Positions 20,169-30,423 are shown, counted from the stretch's first letter. The stretch is 64,000 nucleotides of DNA from JAKPAM01 sp047601745 (GCA_047601745.1 JASGIS010000001.1:2046001-2110000), one strand, 5' to 3'. Notes: generated from the sequence alone by a model not told the origin. Made by a program: numbers and translations.

Positions 20169-20669
20169 TTATCCCCTCATCCTTACCAGGTTCGTTCGCT
20201 CGAAACGCACGACCTCTTCGCCGCGCTGGTTGTCGCCGCGCGTCTGCCAGGTGACGATGCCGTAGCCGGGACGGTTGCCGGCCGGCCGCCGCGCGATGAC
20301 CGTCGAGCGTGCGAACAGCGTGTCGCCCGGGTAGACGGGCTGGCCGTAGACCAGTTGCTCGACGCCGAGGAACGGTCCGCCTCCTTCGGACAGGTCCTCG
20401 ACCGACAGGCCGAAGACGGTGTTGAACACCAGCAGCGGGTTCACCGGCGTATCGCGCAGATCGTGGCGCCGCGCCGTCTCGCGGTTCGTGTACAGCGGGT
20501 TGTAGTGCAGCGTCAGCGTGCAGAACAGCGTGTTGTCGGCCTCGGTCAGCGTTCGTCCCCAGTGGTGGACGAACGACCGGCCGATGTCGAAATCCTCGTA
20601 GCGGTGGCCGCGGACCCGGAGCCGGGCGGCGGCTTTCAGGCGGGCGACGGTGTCGGCGTGGCGGGTCAT
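20169..20669 (-). CDS. MaoC-like hot-dog dehydratase, second copy
   Basis: 166 aa. YEDFDIGRSFVHHWGRTLTE and HYNPLYTNRETARRHDLRDT match the MaoC hot-dog fold, including an Asn/His catalytic neighbourhood. VYPGDTLFARSTVIARR is the PGDT segment. It overlaps the MmgE/PrpD stop region by 4 nt and precedes the acyl-CoA dehydrogenase by 2 nt. The first copy has FHGDTLYAYSEV at the equivalent place, so the two are diverged paralogues rather than a recent duplication. Likely an enoyl-CoA hydratase subunit or partner. Confidence 0.88.
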   Translation of the reverse strand: MTRHADTVARLKAAARLRVRGHRYEDFDIGRSFVHHWGRTLTEADNTLFCTLTLHYNPLYTNRETARRHDLRDTPVNPLLVFNTVFGLSVEDLSEGGGPFLGVEQLVYGQPVYPGDTLFARSTVIARRPAGNRPGYGIVTWQTRGDNQRGEEVVRFERTNLVRMRG

Positions 20670-22027
20670 CGCAGGGCCTCGGCGAGGGGGGCGAGTGTCG
20701 GCAGCCGTTCGATGCCGTCGATCGCGTCGACGAGCCGGGCGAAGCGCGCGCCGCCCAGCAGCGGCGCGGTCAATGTCTCGGCCTTGGCCACCAGCCGGCG
20801 CCATTGCGCGTCGAGGTCGCGGGCCGGCGTGCCGACGTCGGCCTGCTCGACGATCCGGCGGCCATCGTGCGTGTGCAGGACGACGCGGGCTTCGTGCCCG
20901 CCCATCGAGCCGGCGGGTTCGACCTGCAGCGCGATGCGATCGCGGGCCGCGCCCAGCCGCGGATCCCGCGCGATGGCATCGCTGTACGTCCCGAGCGCCG
21001 CGGTGTCCGCTCCGTCGAGTGCCAGCGCCGCCAGATGCCGGATCGAGAACTTGACGTTCAAACCGGTCCGCGGCGTTTCGATGTCGCAGACGCCGCGGTG
21101 GTTGCCGGCGACGTGGATCGTCATCGACGCCAGGTCGTCCAGCGTCAGCCGATGCGCGGCGCGCGCCTGGCGCACCGCGTCGATCGTCGCGTGCGTCAGG
21201 TAGCAGGCCGCGTGGTACTTGAACAGCGCGCTCTCGATCGCGAAGCCGCCGCGGGTGTCGATCGCGGCCGGAAAGCGGATCCCGATCGGCGCTTGCGTGC
21301 GCGCGAATCCCTGCTCGCCCTCGATCGCCGATTCGTCGGCCGTGAAGCCGCGCGCCGCCAGCCGCGCGGCGAGCAGGCCGTTGACGGCCGCCTTGCCGGC
21401 GTGCAGCGGTTTGGCCATCGTGCCGAACATCGACTTCAGCCCGGCCGCCTGCGTCGCCGCCAGGCCCAACGCGTGGCGCGTCCGGGCGGCCGTCAGACCC
21501 AGCAGGCTCGCGCAGGCGGCGGTCGCGCCGAACGTACCGATGGTGCCGGTCGTGTGGAAGCCGTGCTGGTAGTGCGGCTGCCCCAGCGATTCGCCGAGCA
21601 CGGCCTGCACCTCGAAGCCGACGATCAGCGCGCGCAGCAGCGACGTGCCGGGCGCGGCCGGACGCGCGTCGGGCGCCAGCGCGACGGCGAGCGCGGCCGG
21701 CGCCATCGGCGCCGTCGGGTGGCCGACCGTCCGCGACGAGACGTCGTCGAAATCGAGCGCGTGGCCGGCGGCGCCGTTGATCAGCGCCGCGTCGAGCGGA
21801 CGCGCGCGGCGGCCGAGGCCGATCAGCGGCACGCCGCGTTCGTCGTCGGCGCCGCACTCGTCGGCCAGCATTCGCGTCAGCGGATCGTCGCTGCCGGCGA
21901 TCGTCACCGCGATCCAGTCGAGCAGCGTATGGCGGGCCCAGGCGCGCGGGACGTCGCCCAGCGGCAGCGTCTCGGACGACGCGATCCAGTCCGCCAGGCA
22001 GGCGGTGATGCCGGTGTCATTGGACAT
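20666..22027 (-). CDS. MmgE/PrpD family protein
   Basis: 453 aa, normal for the family, which includes 2-methylcitrate dehydratase and cis-aconitate decarboxylase. GHALDFDDVSSRTVGHPTAP carries the conserved aspartates and histidine, and AAGLKSMFGTMAKPLHAGKA is the central family block. The start at 22027 was chosen for its AGGAGA ribosome site; an upstream ATG at 22165 would run through the presumed operators. First enzyme gene of the operon. The family occurs beside the itaconate genes of Pseudomonas aeruginosa, where its job is unclear; isomerisation, dehydration or decarboxylation of a C5/C6 tricarboxylate or dicarboxylate is plausible. Confidence 0.88.
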   Translation of the reverse strand: MSNDTGITACLADWIASSETLPLGDVPRAWARHTLLDWIAVTIAGSDDPLTRMLADECGADDERGVPLIGLGRRARPLDAALINGAAGHALDFDDVSSRTVGHPTAPMAPAALAVALAPDARPAAPGTSLLRALIVGFEVQAVLGESLGQPHYQHGFHTTGTIGTFGATAACASLLGLTAARTRHALGLAATQAAGLKSMFGTMAKPLHAGKAAVNGLLAARLAARGFTADESAIEGEQGFARTQAPIGIRFPAAIDTRGGFAIESALFKYHAACYLTHATIDAVRQARAAHRLTLDDLASMTIHVAGNHRGVCDIETPRTGLNVKFSIRHLAALALDGADTAALGTYSDAIARDPRLGAARDRIALQVEPAGSMGGHEARVVLHTHDGRRIVEQADVGTPARDLDAQWRRLVAKAETLTAPLLGGARFARLVDAIDGIERLPTLAPLAEALR

Positions 22028-22074
22028 GAGGTCTCCTGATGCGACCGAGTATCGGACGCCGCATCGGCGACGGG

Positions 22075-22090
22075 GATCACGGATGTGATG
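22075..22090. promoter_or_regulatory. IclR-type operator, proximal
   Basis: GATCACGGATGTGATG matches 13 of 16 positions of the perfect palindrome at 23050-23065. It sits 48 nt upstream of the MmgE/PrpD start. Confidence 0.55.
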
Positions 22091-22110
22091 AAGCGCGTCC
22101 GGCCGCTTTT

Positions 22111-22126
22111 CATCATGGATGTGATG
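22111..22126. promoter_or_regulatory. IclR-type operator, distal
   Basis: CATCATGGATGTGATG matches 13 of 16 positions of the palindrome at 23050-23065 and lies 36 nt from the proximal copy. A weaker half-site, GGATGTGGTG, follows at 22145-22154. Confidence 0.55.
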
Positions 22127-22213
22127 GCGCGCCCCGCACGAGCTGGATGTGGTGGCGCCCCGCATGGGCGGGCTCGAAACGTCGTCACCTGCGCCTGACG
22201 GCGAACACGGTGC

Positions 22214-22942
22214 TCAGCACATCCGGGCGAGTCTCTTCACGGCGTCGATCAGCGCGGCCCGCCGGCCGAGGATCCGGGGCAGCGGTCCGCCGACGCCGAC
22301 GCCCAGGTACTGGCCGCGGATCCGCGTCGTCAGCAGCGCGGCGACGACGCCGCTGCCCGGTGTCGCCAGGCTCTCGGACACGAAGTGGCCGTCACGCCGC
22401 GCGGATTCGATCTGCGCGATGACCTCGGCGACGCGGACGGCGCCGAGGTCGTGGCTGTGCTCGGCGTTGTAGCGTCGCAGGATCCGTCCGACCTGCTCGT
22501 CGCTCTGGCGGCTGAGCAGCATGATGCCGATCGCCGTGCGATGCATCGGCCGGACCGTACCCGGCGGCAGCGTCAGGCGTAGCGCCTGGTTCGACTCGAT
22601 CATCGACACGTACTGCATGAACAGCCCGCTCTGGCGGCCGAGCAGCACGGTCTCGCCGGTCTCTTCGGCCAACTGCCGCATCATCGTCCGGACGCCTTCC
22701 TGCTGGCCCGGAAGGCGGGCGGTCCAGTCGCCCAGGAAAGCGACGCGGATCGACGGGCAGTAGGTCCGCGTCAGCGCGTCGTACTCCATGTAGCCGCGCG
22801 CCGCCAGCGTCTTCAGCAGCATCGAGACGCTCGATTGCGGCATGTCGATGCGCTGGACGATCTCGCCCACCCGCAGCGGGCGGCACTCCGACTCGAACAG
22901 TTCCAGCAGCTCGAGCACCCTCTGCGCCGATTTGACCAGCAC
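22214..22942 (-). CDS. IclR family transcriptional regulator
   Basis: 242 aa from a GTG at 22942, which has GGAGGG about 7 nt upstream. In-frame ATGs further up would add a Pro/Arg-rich tail without family similarity. The N-terminal winged helix is SAQRVLELLELF, then RPLRVGEIVQRIDMPQSSVS. The C-terminal effector domain includes LRLTLPPGTVRPMHRTAIG and ESLATPGSGVVAALL. IclR regulators bind small organic acids and repress or activate catabolic operons. It is encoded just upstream of the operon in the same direction. Matching palindromes lie both in front of itself and in front of the MmgE/PrpD gene. Confidence 0.9.
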   Translation of the reverse strand: MLVKSAQRVLELLELFESECRPLRVGEIVQRIDMPQSSVSMLLKTLAARGYMEYDALTRTYCPSIRVAFLGDWTARLPGQQEGVRTMMRQLAEETGETVLLGRQSGLFMQYVSMIESNQALRLTLPPGTVRPMHRTAIGIMLLSRQSDEQVGRILRRYNAEHSHDLGAVRVAEVIAQIESARRDGHFVSESLATPGSGVVAALLTTRIRGQYLGVGVGGPLPRILGRRAALIDAVKRLARMC

Positions 22943-23049
22943 GCGCCGTCCCTCCGTTCGGCAGCCGGTCCGGGCGGTCGTGTCGACCGGGCGCCGCCCG
23001 CGCATCCGCTTGCCTGTCGGCAAGTATCGAGCCGCGGCGCGCCGGCCGC

Positions 23050-23065
23050 CATCACATATGTGATG
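23050..23065. promoter_or_regulatory. perfect palindromic operator upstream of iclR gene
   Basis: CATCACATATGTGATG is a perfect 16-bp palindrome, 108 nt upstream of the IclR start. Imperfect copies stand in front of the operon. The remaining 22943-23320 spacer also has short GGACTC repeats (23122-23139) and the zinc-ribbon gene promoter. Confidence 0.65.
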
Positions 23066-23217
23066 ACTGCGCCGGTCGGTATCGCCGGAGCACCCGGCGC
23101 GGGCACCGGGGGTACGGGTACGGACTCGGACTCGGACTCGGACGGGCGGAGGGACGGGCACGGGGGCGAGACGGGCGCGGGACGAGCGCGACGACCACGG
23201 GGTGACGAAAGGGTGTC

Positions 23218-23244
23218 TTGAAAAATGCCGATTCCACCTATAAT
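23218..23244 (+). promoter_or_regulatory. sigma70-type promoter for zinc-ribbon/aspS block
   Basis: TTGAAA (23218-23223) and a perfect TATAAT (23239-23244) are separated by 15 nt, somewhat short. A perfect -10 box is rare in this GC-rich DNA. The first gene starts 77 nt downstream. Confidence 0.5.
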
Positions 23245-23320
23245 TGCTGGTTCCGTGCGGGTTCCGCACGACGCCCGGCTGATGGCGTCTCCGTCCGTCC
23301 CATCCTCGTCCGCTTCGACC

Positions 23321-23677
23321 ATGCCGATCTACGCTTATCGCTGCGAAGCCTGCGGCTTCAAGAAAGACGTCCTGCAAAAACTGTCCGACGCGCCGCTGCG
23401 CGAGTGCCCGTCGTGCGGCCAGCAGACCTTCTCCAAGGCGCTGACGGCGCCGGCCTTCCAGCTCAAGGGCTCGGGCTGGTACGTCACCGATTTCCGCGAC
23501 AACGCGTCCGGCAAGAAGAACGGCGAGCCGGCCGCCGCCGACGCGGCCGGCAACGACGCCAAGCCGGCGGCCGAGCCGGCCAAGGAGGCCAGCGCCAGCC
23601 CGTCGTCGGGCACCGGTGACGGCGCTTCGTCGCCGGCCGCCGGATCGACCGGCGGTTCCGGCGCGACCAGTGCCTGA
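23321..23677 (+). CDS. FmdB-family zinc-ribbon protein
   Basis: 118 aa. The N-terminal 45 residues (MPIYAYRCEACGFKKD then ECPSCGQQTF) form the FmdB CxxC...CxxC zinc ribbon. After KGSGWYVTDFRD comes a low-complexity Ala/Pro/Ser/Gly tail, as is common in this family. The name comes from a putative formamidase regulator, but the general function is unknown. The start at 23321 gives the canonical MPIYAYRC. It leads the conserved block with the DUF502 protein and aspS. Confidence 0.88.
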   Translation: MPIYAYRCEACGFKKDVLQKLSDAPLRECPSCGQQTFSKALTAPAFQLKGSGWYVTDFRDNASGKKNGEPAAADAAGNDAKPAAEPAKEASASPSSGTGDGASSPAAGSTGGSGATSA

Positions 23678-23844
23678 GCGGCCCGCCGGGCCGTTCCCGC
23701 CGCCGTCTCTTCGGCCGCCCGCCGCCGGGCGCGCCCCGATCCGCCGGACGCGCTCGCCGGCGGCGGGCGGTTTCGTCCCGCCCGGCAGCCGCGCTCGCCC
23801 CGCGCGCACCCGGCCCTCTCCATTCTGATCGCAGGAAATCGTCG

Positions 23845-24474
23845 ATGCTGCGCAAGTATTTCGTCACCGGCCTGCTGATCTGGGTGCCGCTGGCGATCAC
23901 GCTCTGGGTGCTGAACCTGATCCTCAGCACGATGGATCAGAGCCTGCAATGGCTGCCGGCCCACTGGCAGCCGCGCGTGCTGATCGGCTACAACATTCCC
24001 GGCATGGGGGTGGTGCTGACGGTGGTCGTGGTGTTCGTGACGGGGCTGCTGACGCGCAACCTGATCGGCCAGCGGCTGCTCGCATTCTGGGAGGCCATGC
24101 TCGGCCGGATCCCGATCGTCCGGTCGATCTATTCGAGCGTCAAGCAGGTCAGCGACACGATCCTGAGTCCCAATGGCCAGGCGTTCCGCAAGGCGCTGCT
24201 CGTGCAGTACCCCCGCGCCGGATCGTGGACGATCGGCTTCCAGACCGGTGCGCCGGCGGCCGAGATCCGTCGCCTGATCGACGTCGACATGGTGTCCGTC
24301 TACGTGCCGACGACGCCGAACCCGACGTCGGGCTTTTTCCTGATGCTGCCGCGCACCGACGTCATCGAACTGGCGATGTCGGTCGACGAGGCGCTGAAGT
24401 ACGTGGTGTCGATGGGGGTCGTGACACCCGGAGACCGGGGCGGGACGAGTACCATCCCGATCCAATCGAATTGA
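23845..24474 (+). CDS. DUF502 family membrane protein
   Basis: 209 aa. Two strong transmembrane segments lie near residues 7-28 (VTGLLIWVPLAITLWVLNLIL) and 50-72 (IPGMGVVLTVVVVFVTGLLTR). The remainder includes GRIPIVRSIYSSVKQV and VYVPTTPNPTSGFF, the signature pieces of DUF502. Function is unknown. It follows the zinc-ribbon gene and is 13 nt from aspS; this order is conserved in Betaproteobacteria and suggests a housekeeping role. Confidence 0.88.
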   Translation: MLRKYFVTGLLIWVPLAITLWVLNLILSTMDQSLQWLPAHWQPRVLIGYNIPGMGVVLTVVVVFVTGLLTRNLIGQRLLAFWEAMLGRIPIVRSIYSSVKQVSDTILSPNGQAFRKALLVQYPRAGSWTIGFQTGAPAAEIRRLIDVDMVSVYVPTTPNPTSGFFLMLPRTDVIELAMSVDEALKYVVSMGVVTPGDRGGTSTIPIQSN

Positions 24475-24487
24475 GGATTCTGCTGAC

Positions 24488-26281
<1,794 letters not shown>

Positions 26282-26362
26282 TGTCGCCGGCGGCGCGCGC
26301 TCCGATGCGGCGCGTCGCCCACGGGGCTTGACGGACAAGCGATCGCCACGATCTTCAGCGGC

Positions 26363-26812
26363 ATGGGCAACAAGATTCCCGAATCCGTGCTGGTCGTCAT
26401 CCACACGCCCGATGCGCGCGTGCTGCTGCTCGAGCGCGCCGATCACCCGGGCTTCTGGCAATCGGTGACGGGCAGCAAGGACAGCGCCGGCGAGTCGCTG
26501 TTCGATACCTGTCGTCGCGAGGTCGCCGAGGAGACCGGGCTGGACGTCGATGCCGGCCGGCTCAGCGACTGGCACGTCACGAACCGGTACGAGATCTATC
26601 CGCACTGGCGGCATCGCTACCCGGACGGCGTCACGCATAATACCGAGCACGTGTTCGGGCTGATGCTGGCCGATGCTCAGCCTGTCCGCCTGTCCGCGCG
26701 CGAGCATCTGCAATACGCGTGGCTGCCCTGGCGCGAGGCCGCCGAACGCTGCTTCTCGATGAGCAACGTCGAGGCGATCCGCCAGTTGCCGACGCGTCTC
26801 GGGTTGTCGTGA
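26363..26812 (+). CDS. nudB: dihydroneopterin triphosphate diphosphatase (Nudix)
   Basis: 149 aa. The Nudix box is complete: GSKDSAGESLFDTCRREVAE then ETGLD. NudB removes pyrophosphate from dihydroneopterin triphosphate in folate synthesis. The opening IPESVLVVIHTPDARVLLLE and the tail HLQYAWLPWREAAERCFSMS agree with NudB proteins, and its place directly after aspS matches other Burkholderiales. It starts 81 nt after aspS. Confidence 0.9.
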   Translation: MGNKIPESVLVVIHTPDARVLLLERADHPGFWQSVTGSKDSAGESLFDTCRREVAEETGLDVDAGRLSDWHVTNRYEIYPHWRHRYPDGVTHNTEHVFGLMLADAQPVRLSAREHLQYAWLPWREAAERCFSMSNVEAIRQLPTRLGLS

Positions 26813-26814
26813 CG

Positions 26815-27786
26815 ATGAATGACAAGACGATGATCGGGCGTTTGCGCGCCTCGCGCGCGCAGCGCACGCTGCATGCGCTGCCCCGCAAACCCGAACCGGA
26901 TTCGGTGGTCGATCCGCGCACGATCCGCGTGGCGACGTACAACATCCACAAGGGCGTGCTGCGCGAATACTTCGGGCTCAAGCGGATCCCGCGGATCCAC
27001 GAGCTGCGGATGCGCCTGCACGAAATCGAAGCCGACCTGATCTTCCTGCAGGAGGTGCAGGGACGGCACGCGCACAACGAGCGCCGCTACGACCAGTGGC
27101 CGCTCGACTCGCAGGAGCTGTTCCTGGCGCGCTCGCCGACGCTGGCGCACACGTTCGAATCGGTGTACGGGCAGAACGCCACGTACCTGCACGGCCATCA
27201 CGGCAACGCGCTGTTGTCGCGCTTCCAGATCATGCGCCACGAGCAGCGCGACATCTCGGACCACGCGCTCGAGAAGCGCGGGCTGCTGCACTGCGTGACC
27301 CGCATCGGCGATCGCGACGTGCATTGCTTCGTCGTGCATTTCGGCCTGTTCGCCGGCAGCCGGCAGCGCCAGCTCGAGGCGATGATCGAGTGGATCGACG
27401 AGGAGGTGCCGTCGACGGCGCCGCTGATCATCGCCGGCGATTTCAACGACTGGCGCGAGAAGCTGTCCGACTCCCTGTGCCATTCGCTCGGCATGGTCGA
27501 GGTGTTCGACGCGATCAAGGCGCCGCGCCGCGTCCAGCAGCGGATGGCCAACTTCGTGCACGAGCGGCTGCCCGGCCTCGGTCACCGCAGCGCCGAACGC
27601 GAGGCGCTGCGGGTCGCCCGCTCGGTGCGCGCGGCGCGCACGTTTCCGGCGCTGGTGCCGTGGCTGCGGATGGACCGCATCTACCAGCGCGGTTTCGACG
27701 TCGAGTACGTGCGCGTGCTGCGCGGCCCGACCTGGGCGCGGCTGTCGGATCACAGCCCGCTGGTGGCGGATCTGCGCCTGCGCTGA
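26815..27786 (+). CDS. endonuclease/exonuclease/phosphatase family protein
   Basis: 323 aa. Core motifs of the EEP fold are present: VATYNIHKG, LIFLQEVQG, HGHHGNALLSR, VHFGLFAGSRQRQL, IIAGDFNDW and, at the end, SDHSPLVADLRLR. These residues bind Mg2+ and the phosphodiester. The gene starts 2 nt after nudB. In related genomes such a gene often precedes a cardiolipin synthase; none follows here. Phosphodiesterase activity on a lipid or nucleic acid is likely, the substrate unknown. Confidence 0.85.
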   Translation: MNDKTMIGRLRASRAQRTLHALPRKPEPDSVVDPRTIRVATYNIHKGVLREYFGLKRIPRIHELRMRLHEIEADLIFLQEVQGRHAHNERRYDQWPLDSQELFLARSPTLAHTFESVYGQNATYLHGHHGNALLSRFQIMRHEQRDISDHALEKRGLLHCVTRIGDRDVHCFVVHFGLFAGSRQRQLEAMIEWIDEEVPSTAPLIIAGDFNDWREKLSDSLCHSLGMVEVFDAIKAPRRVQQRMANFVHERLPGLGHRSAEREALRVARSVRAARTFPALVPWLRMDRIYQRGFDVEYVRVLRGPTWARLSDHSPLVADLRLR

Positions 27787-27860
27787 GCCGTCCGTGCCTC
27801 TCCGCCCGCCATGCCGCGGGCGGTCGATCTTTCTGCGCTTTCTCCGTCCGCCTTCTGCCG

Positions 27861-27895
27861 GGTGCCAGGTGCCAGGTGCCGAGTGCCGAGTGCCG
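27861..27895. repeat. 7-nt tandem repeat (GGTGCCA/AGTGCCG)
   Basis: Five head-to-tail heptamers: two GGTGCCA, one GGTGCCG and two AGTGCCG. They sit in the 292-nt spacer between the EEP gene and the ABC importer operon. The rest of the spacer is GC-rich filler, then an AT-rich island. Confidence 0.75.
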
Positions 27896-27960
27896 GGGCG
27901 GTTTCCGTCCTGGCCGGCACCGTATCGCCTGACTATCCATCAAAATCCCTCGTTCCATTT

Positions 27961-28016
27961 TATGGATAATTTGTATTTCTATAAATATATTTAAAACCTA
28001 TATTGGGGATACAAAA
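27961..28016. promoter_or_regulatory. AT-rich promoter/operator island before importer operon
   Basis: About 56 nt of very AT-rich DNA in otherwise GC-rich sequence. It contains the perfect 12-nt palindrome TAAATATATTTA (27982-27993), bracketed by TTGTAT (27971) and ATACAA (28009). The same 12-mer recurs at 36399-36410 before the CoA-transferase gene. The receptor gene begins 63 nt downstream with a GAGGAGACG ribosome site. Confidence 0.5.
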
Positions 28017-28078
28017 CGCGGCCGGACGTCATTCGACGGGCGCCGCGACAACGGCGGGAATCGACGAGGAGACGAACC

Positions 28079-29356
28079 ATGGCGGATGCGTGGAAGGACT
28101 TGACGCGGCGATCGGTGGCGATCGCGCTGGCGGGCGCGGTATCGGTCATCGCGGCGCCGGCCAGAGCCGAGCCCGGCATCACCGATGGCGAGGTGGTGAT
28201 CGGCGCCTCCGGCGCATTGTCCGGGCCCAACGCCGGCTACGGGGCCGTGACGCTCGGCATCAAGGCCTGCTTCGACTACCTGAACGCCGAACAGTCGGGC
28301 GTAAAGTTCGGCGACGGCAAGACCCGCAAGATCCGCCTGGACGTCGTCGACGACGCGATGGAGCCGGCGCGCGCGCTGCAGAACGCGCGGCGCCTGGTCA
28401 GCCAGAACAAGGTCTTCGCGGTGCTGGGCAACGTCGGCACCGGCGCCAACCTCGGCTCGCGCGCGTTCTACAACGCCGAGAAGGTGCCGCAGATGTTCAT
28501 CGGCAGCGGCGGTCCGATGTTCGGCGCCAAGGACGAGATCGAGAAGTATCCGTGGACGATGCTCGGCTGGCTGTCGTACAACACCGAGGCGGCGGTCTAC
28601 GCGGCCTTCATCAAGGAGAAGTTCCCGAACGCGAAGATCGCGCTGCTGAACGATGACAGCGGCGGGCCCTTCTTCGCCGACGCGTTCGTCAAGTCGGCCA
28701 AGCAGCTCGGGCTGAACATCGTCGTCCACGAAGAGCACACGTACAGCGAACCGACGATCAACGCGAAGATCAGCCGGCTCGCCGCGTCGGGCGCCGACCT
28801 GTTCGTCGACGCGACGACGCCCAAGTTCGTCGTGCAGGCGCTCAAGCAGATGGCGGCGATCGACTGGAAGCCGGTGCACATCATCTGGGGCGTCGGCTCG
28901 AGCATCGGCGGCGTGCTCGAGCCGGCCGGCGTCGCGGCGTCGAAGGGCGTCTACAGCGGCCAGTGGATGAAGGACTACACGAACCCCGCCTACGCGAACG
29001 ACGACGACATGAAGCTGTTCGCCGCCAAGCTCAAGCAGTACAACAGCTCGCTGAATCCGGCCGATCAGAACGCCGCGGCGGGCTGGTACGCGTGCAACGC
29101 GGCCAAGAGCCTGTTCGAGCGGATGAAGCAGCCGACCCGCGAAGCGTTGATGGAGGCCGCGCGCAGCATGAAGGACCAGAAGGTGCCGCTGCTGCTCGAC
29201 GGCATCACGCTGAACACCAACGGCATGGCCGACGGCTACCCGGTCGAGTCGGTGCAGATCTCGCAGTTCGACGGCACCAAGTTCGTGCCGGTCGGCAGCG
29301 TCATCAACTACGAGGGCAAGACGCCGCCCTACGAGCCGCGGGTCAAGCCGCAGTAG
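28079..29356 (+). CDS. LivJ-type ABC transporter substrate-binding protein
   Basis: 425 aa. A twin-arginine-like LTRRSVAIALAGAVSVIAAP signal ends at ARAEP, so it acts in the periplasm. The mature part starts GITDGEVVIGASGALSGPNA, typical of HAAT (branched-chain amino-acid type) receptors, and continues with NVGTGANLGSRAFYNAEKVP. Many members of this branch bind aromatic or other carboxylates rather than amino acids. It is the first gene of an importer operon with two ATPases and two permeases. Confidence 0.92.
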   Translation: MADAWKDLTRRSVAIALAGAVSVIAAPARAEPGITDGEVVIGASGALSGPNAGYGAVTLGIKACFDYLNAEQSGVKFGDGKTRKIRLDVVDDAMEPARALQNARRLVSQNKVFAVLGNVGTGANLGSRAFYNAEKVPQMFIGSGGPMFGAKDEIEKYPWTMLGWLSYNTEAAVYAAFIKEKFPNAKIALLNDDSGGPFFADAFVKSAKQLGLNIVVHEEHTYSEPTINAKISRLAASGADLFVDATTPKFVVQALKQMAAIDWKPVHIIWGVGSSIGGVLEPAGVAASKGVYSGQWMKDYTNPAYANDDDMKLFAAKLKQYNSSLNPADQNAAAGWYACNAAKSLFERMKQPTREALMEAARSMKDQKVPLLLDGITLNTNGMADGYPVESVQISQFDGTKFVPVGSVINYEGKTPPYEPRVKPQ

Positions 29357-29500
29357 ATCGGCCCCGGACGGCGCCGGCTCGCGTGCCGCGCCGGTCTTTC
29401 ACTCGCGCGCGGACGTCGCCGATCGCCTCGCGGCCCGCGCCTCCGATTACCGAAACATGACGAGCCGTCGGCGAGGCGGCCGATCCAAGGAGACACGAAC

Positions 29501-30412
29501 ATGACGTCGACGGACGCGAGCGGATTCCGCACGGTGGGCTTCATCGGCCTGGGCGCGATGGGCAGCCGGATGATCCGGCATCTGAAGGGGCAGGCCCGGC
29601 TGCTCGTCACCGATACCGACGCGGCGCGGGCGCGCGCCGCGGCCGACGAGGTCGGCGGCTCGGTCGCGGACGGTCCGGCGGCGCTGGCCGACGCCGACGC
29701 GGTCGTGCTGATGCTGCCGACCAGCGCGATCGTCGATCAGGTGCTGCACGGCGACGGGCAGGGCGGCGACGGCCTGCTCGCGCACCTGAAGCCGGGCGCC
29801 TTCGTCATCGACATGAGTTCGTCGGCGCCGACCAATACGGTGGCCAACGCCGAAGCGGCGGCCGCCAAGGGCATCCGCTTCGTCGACGCGCCGGTCTCCG
29901 GCGGCATCAAGGGCGCCGAGGCGGCGAGCCTGGCGATCATGGTCGGCGCCGATCCGGCCGACTACGAACGCGTGCTGCCGCTGCTTCGCCGGATGGGCGC
30001 CAAGGTCTTCCTGGTCGGCAAGGTCGGCTCCGGGCACGCGGTCAAGGCGCTGAACAACCTGCTGGCGGCGACGACGCTCGCGGCGACCAGCGAGGTGTTC
30101 GCGGTCGGCAAGAAATTCGGGCTCGATCCGGAGACGATGCTGAAGGTCGTCGACGCGTCCAGCGGCCAGAGTTTCCATACGACGCACACCTGGCAGAAGG
30201 CGGTCATCGAGCGTTCGTTCTCGTTCGGCTTCGCGCTGGCGCTGATGGAGAAGGACGTGCGCGTCGCGATGTCCCTGTTCGACGCGATGGGTTCGGACGC
30301 GAGGTTGTCGCGCACGGCGGCGGCGATCTGGGCCGATGCGCTGCAGCGCGCGCCGAAGGACGCCGACATGACGGTGGTCGCGCTGCACGCCGAGCAGGCG
30401 CTGGGCGTCTGA
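29501..30412 (+). CDS. 3-hydroxyisobutyrate dehydrogenase-like NAD(P)-dependent oxidoreductase
   Basis: 303 aa. The Rossmann motif GFIGLGAMGSRM, the substrate segment VDAPVSGGIKGAEAASLAIM, and the catalytic lysine in GSGHAVKALNNLLAAT are all intact. The family oxidises beta-hydroxyacids or reduces the semialdehydes. An AAGGAGACAC ribosome site precedes the ATG. It stands between the receptor gene and the first ATPase gene of an ABC importer, an unusual spot that argues its substrate is the imported compound or a product of it. The downstream aldehyde dehydrogenase could take its semialdehyde product. Confidence 0.9.
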   Translation: MTSTDASGFRTVGFIGLGAMGSRMIRHLKGQARLLVTDTDAARARAAADEVGGSVADGPAALADADAVVLMLPTSAIVDQVLHGDGQGGDGLLAHLKPGAFVIDMSSSAPTNTVANAEAAAAKGIRFVDAPVSGGIKGAEAASLAIMVGADPADYERVLPLLRRMGAKVFLVGKVGSGHAVKALNNLLAATTLAATSEVFAVGKKFGLDPETMLKVVDASSGQSFHTTHTWQKAVIERSFSFGFALALMEKDVRVAMSLFDAMGSDARLSRTAAAIWADALQRAPKDADMTVVALHAEQALGV

Positions 30413-30423
30413 GCGATCCGACC

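Noticed and set aside
18431..20669. Frameshifted single double-hot-dog MaoC gene
   Set aside because: The two MaoC genes are separated by an intact acyl-CoA dehydrogenase gene and each has its own start and complete domain.
22943..23809. N-terminal extension of the IclR protein to over 500 residues
   Set aside because: The extension runs through the zinc-ribbon gene and the operator and is Arg/Gly/Pro filler; the GTG at 22942 has a proper ribosome site.
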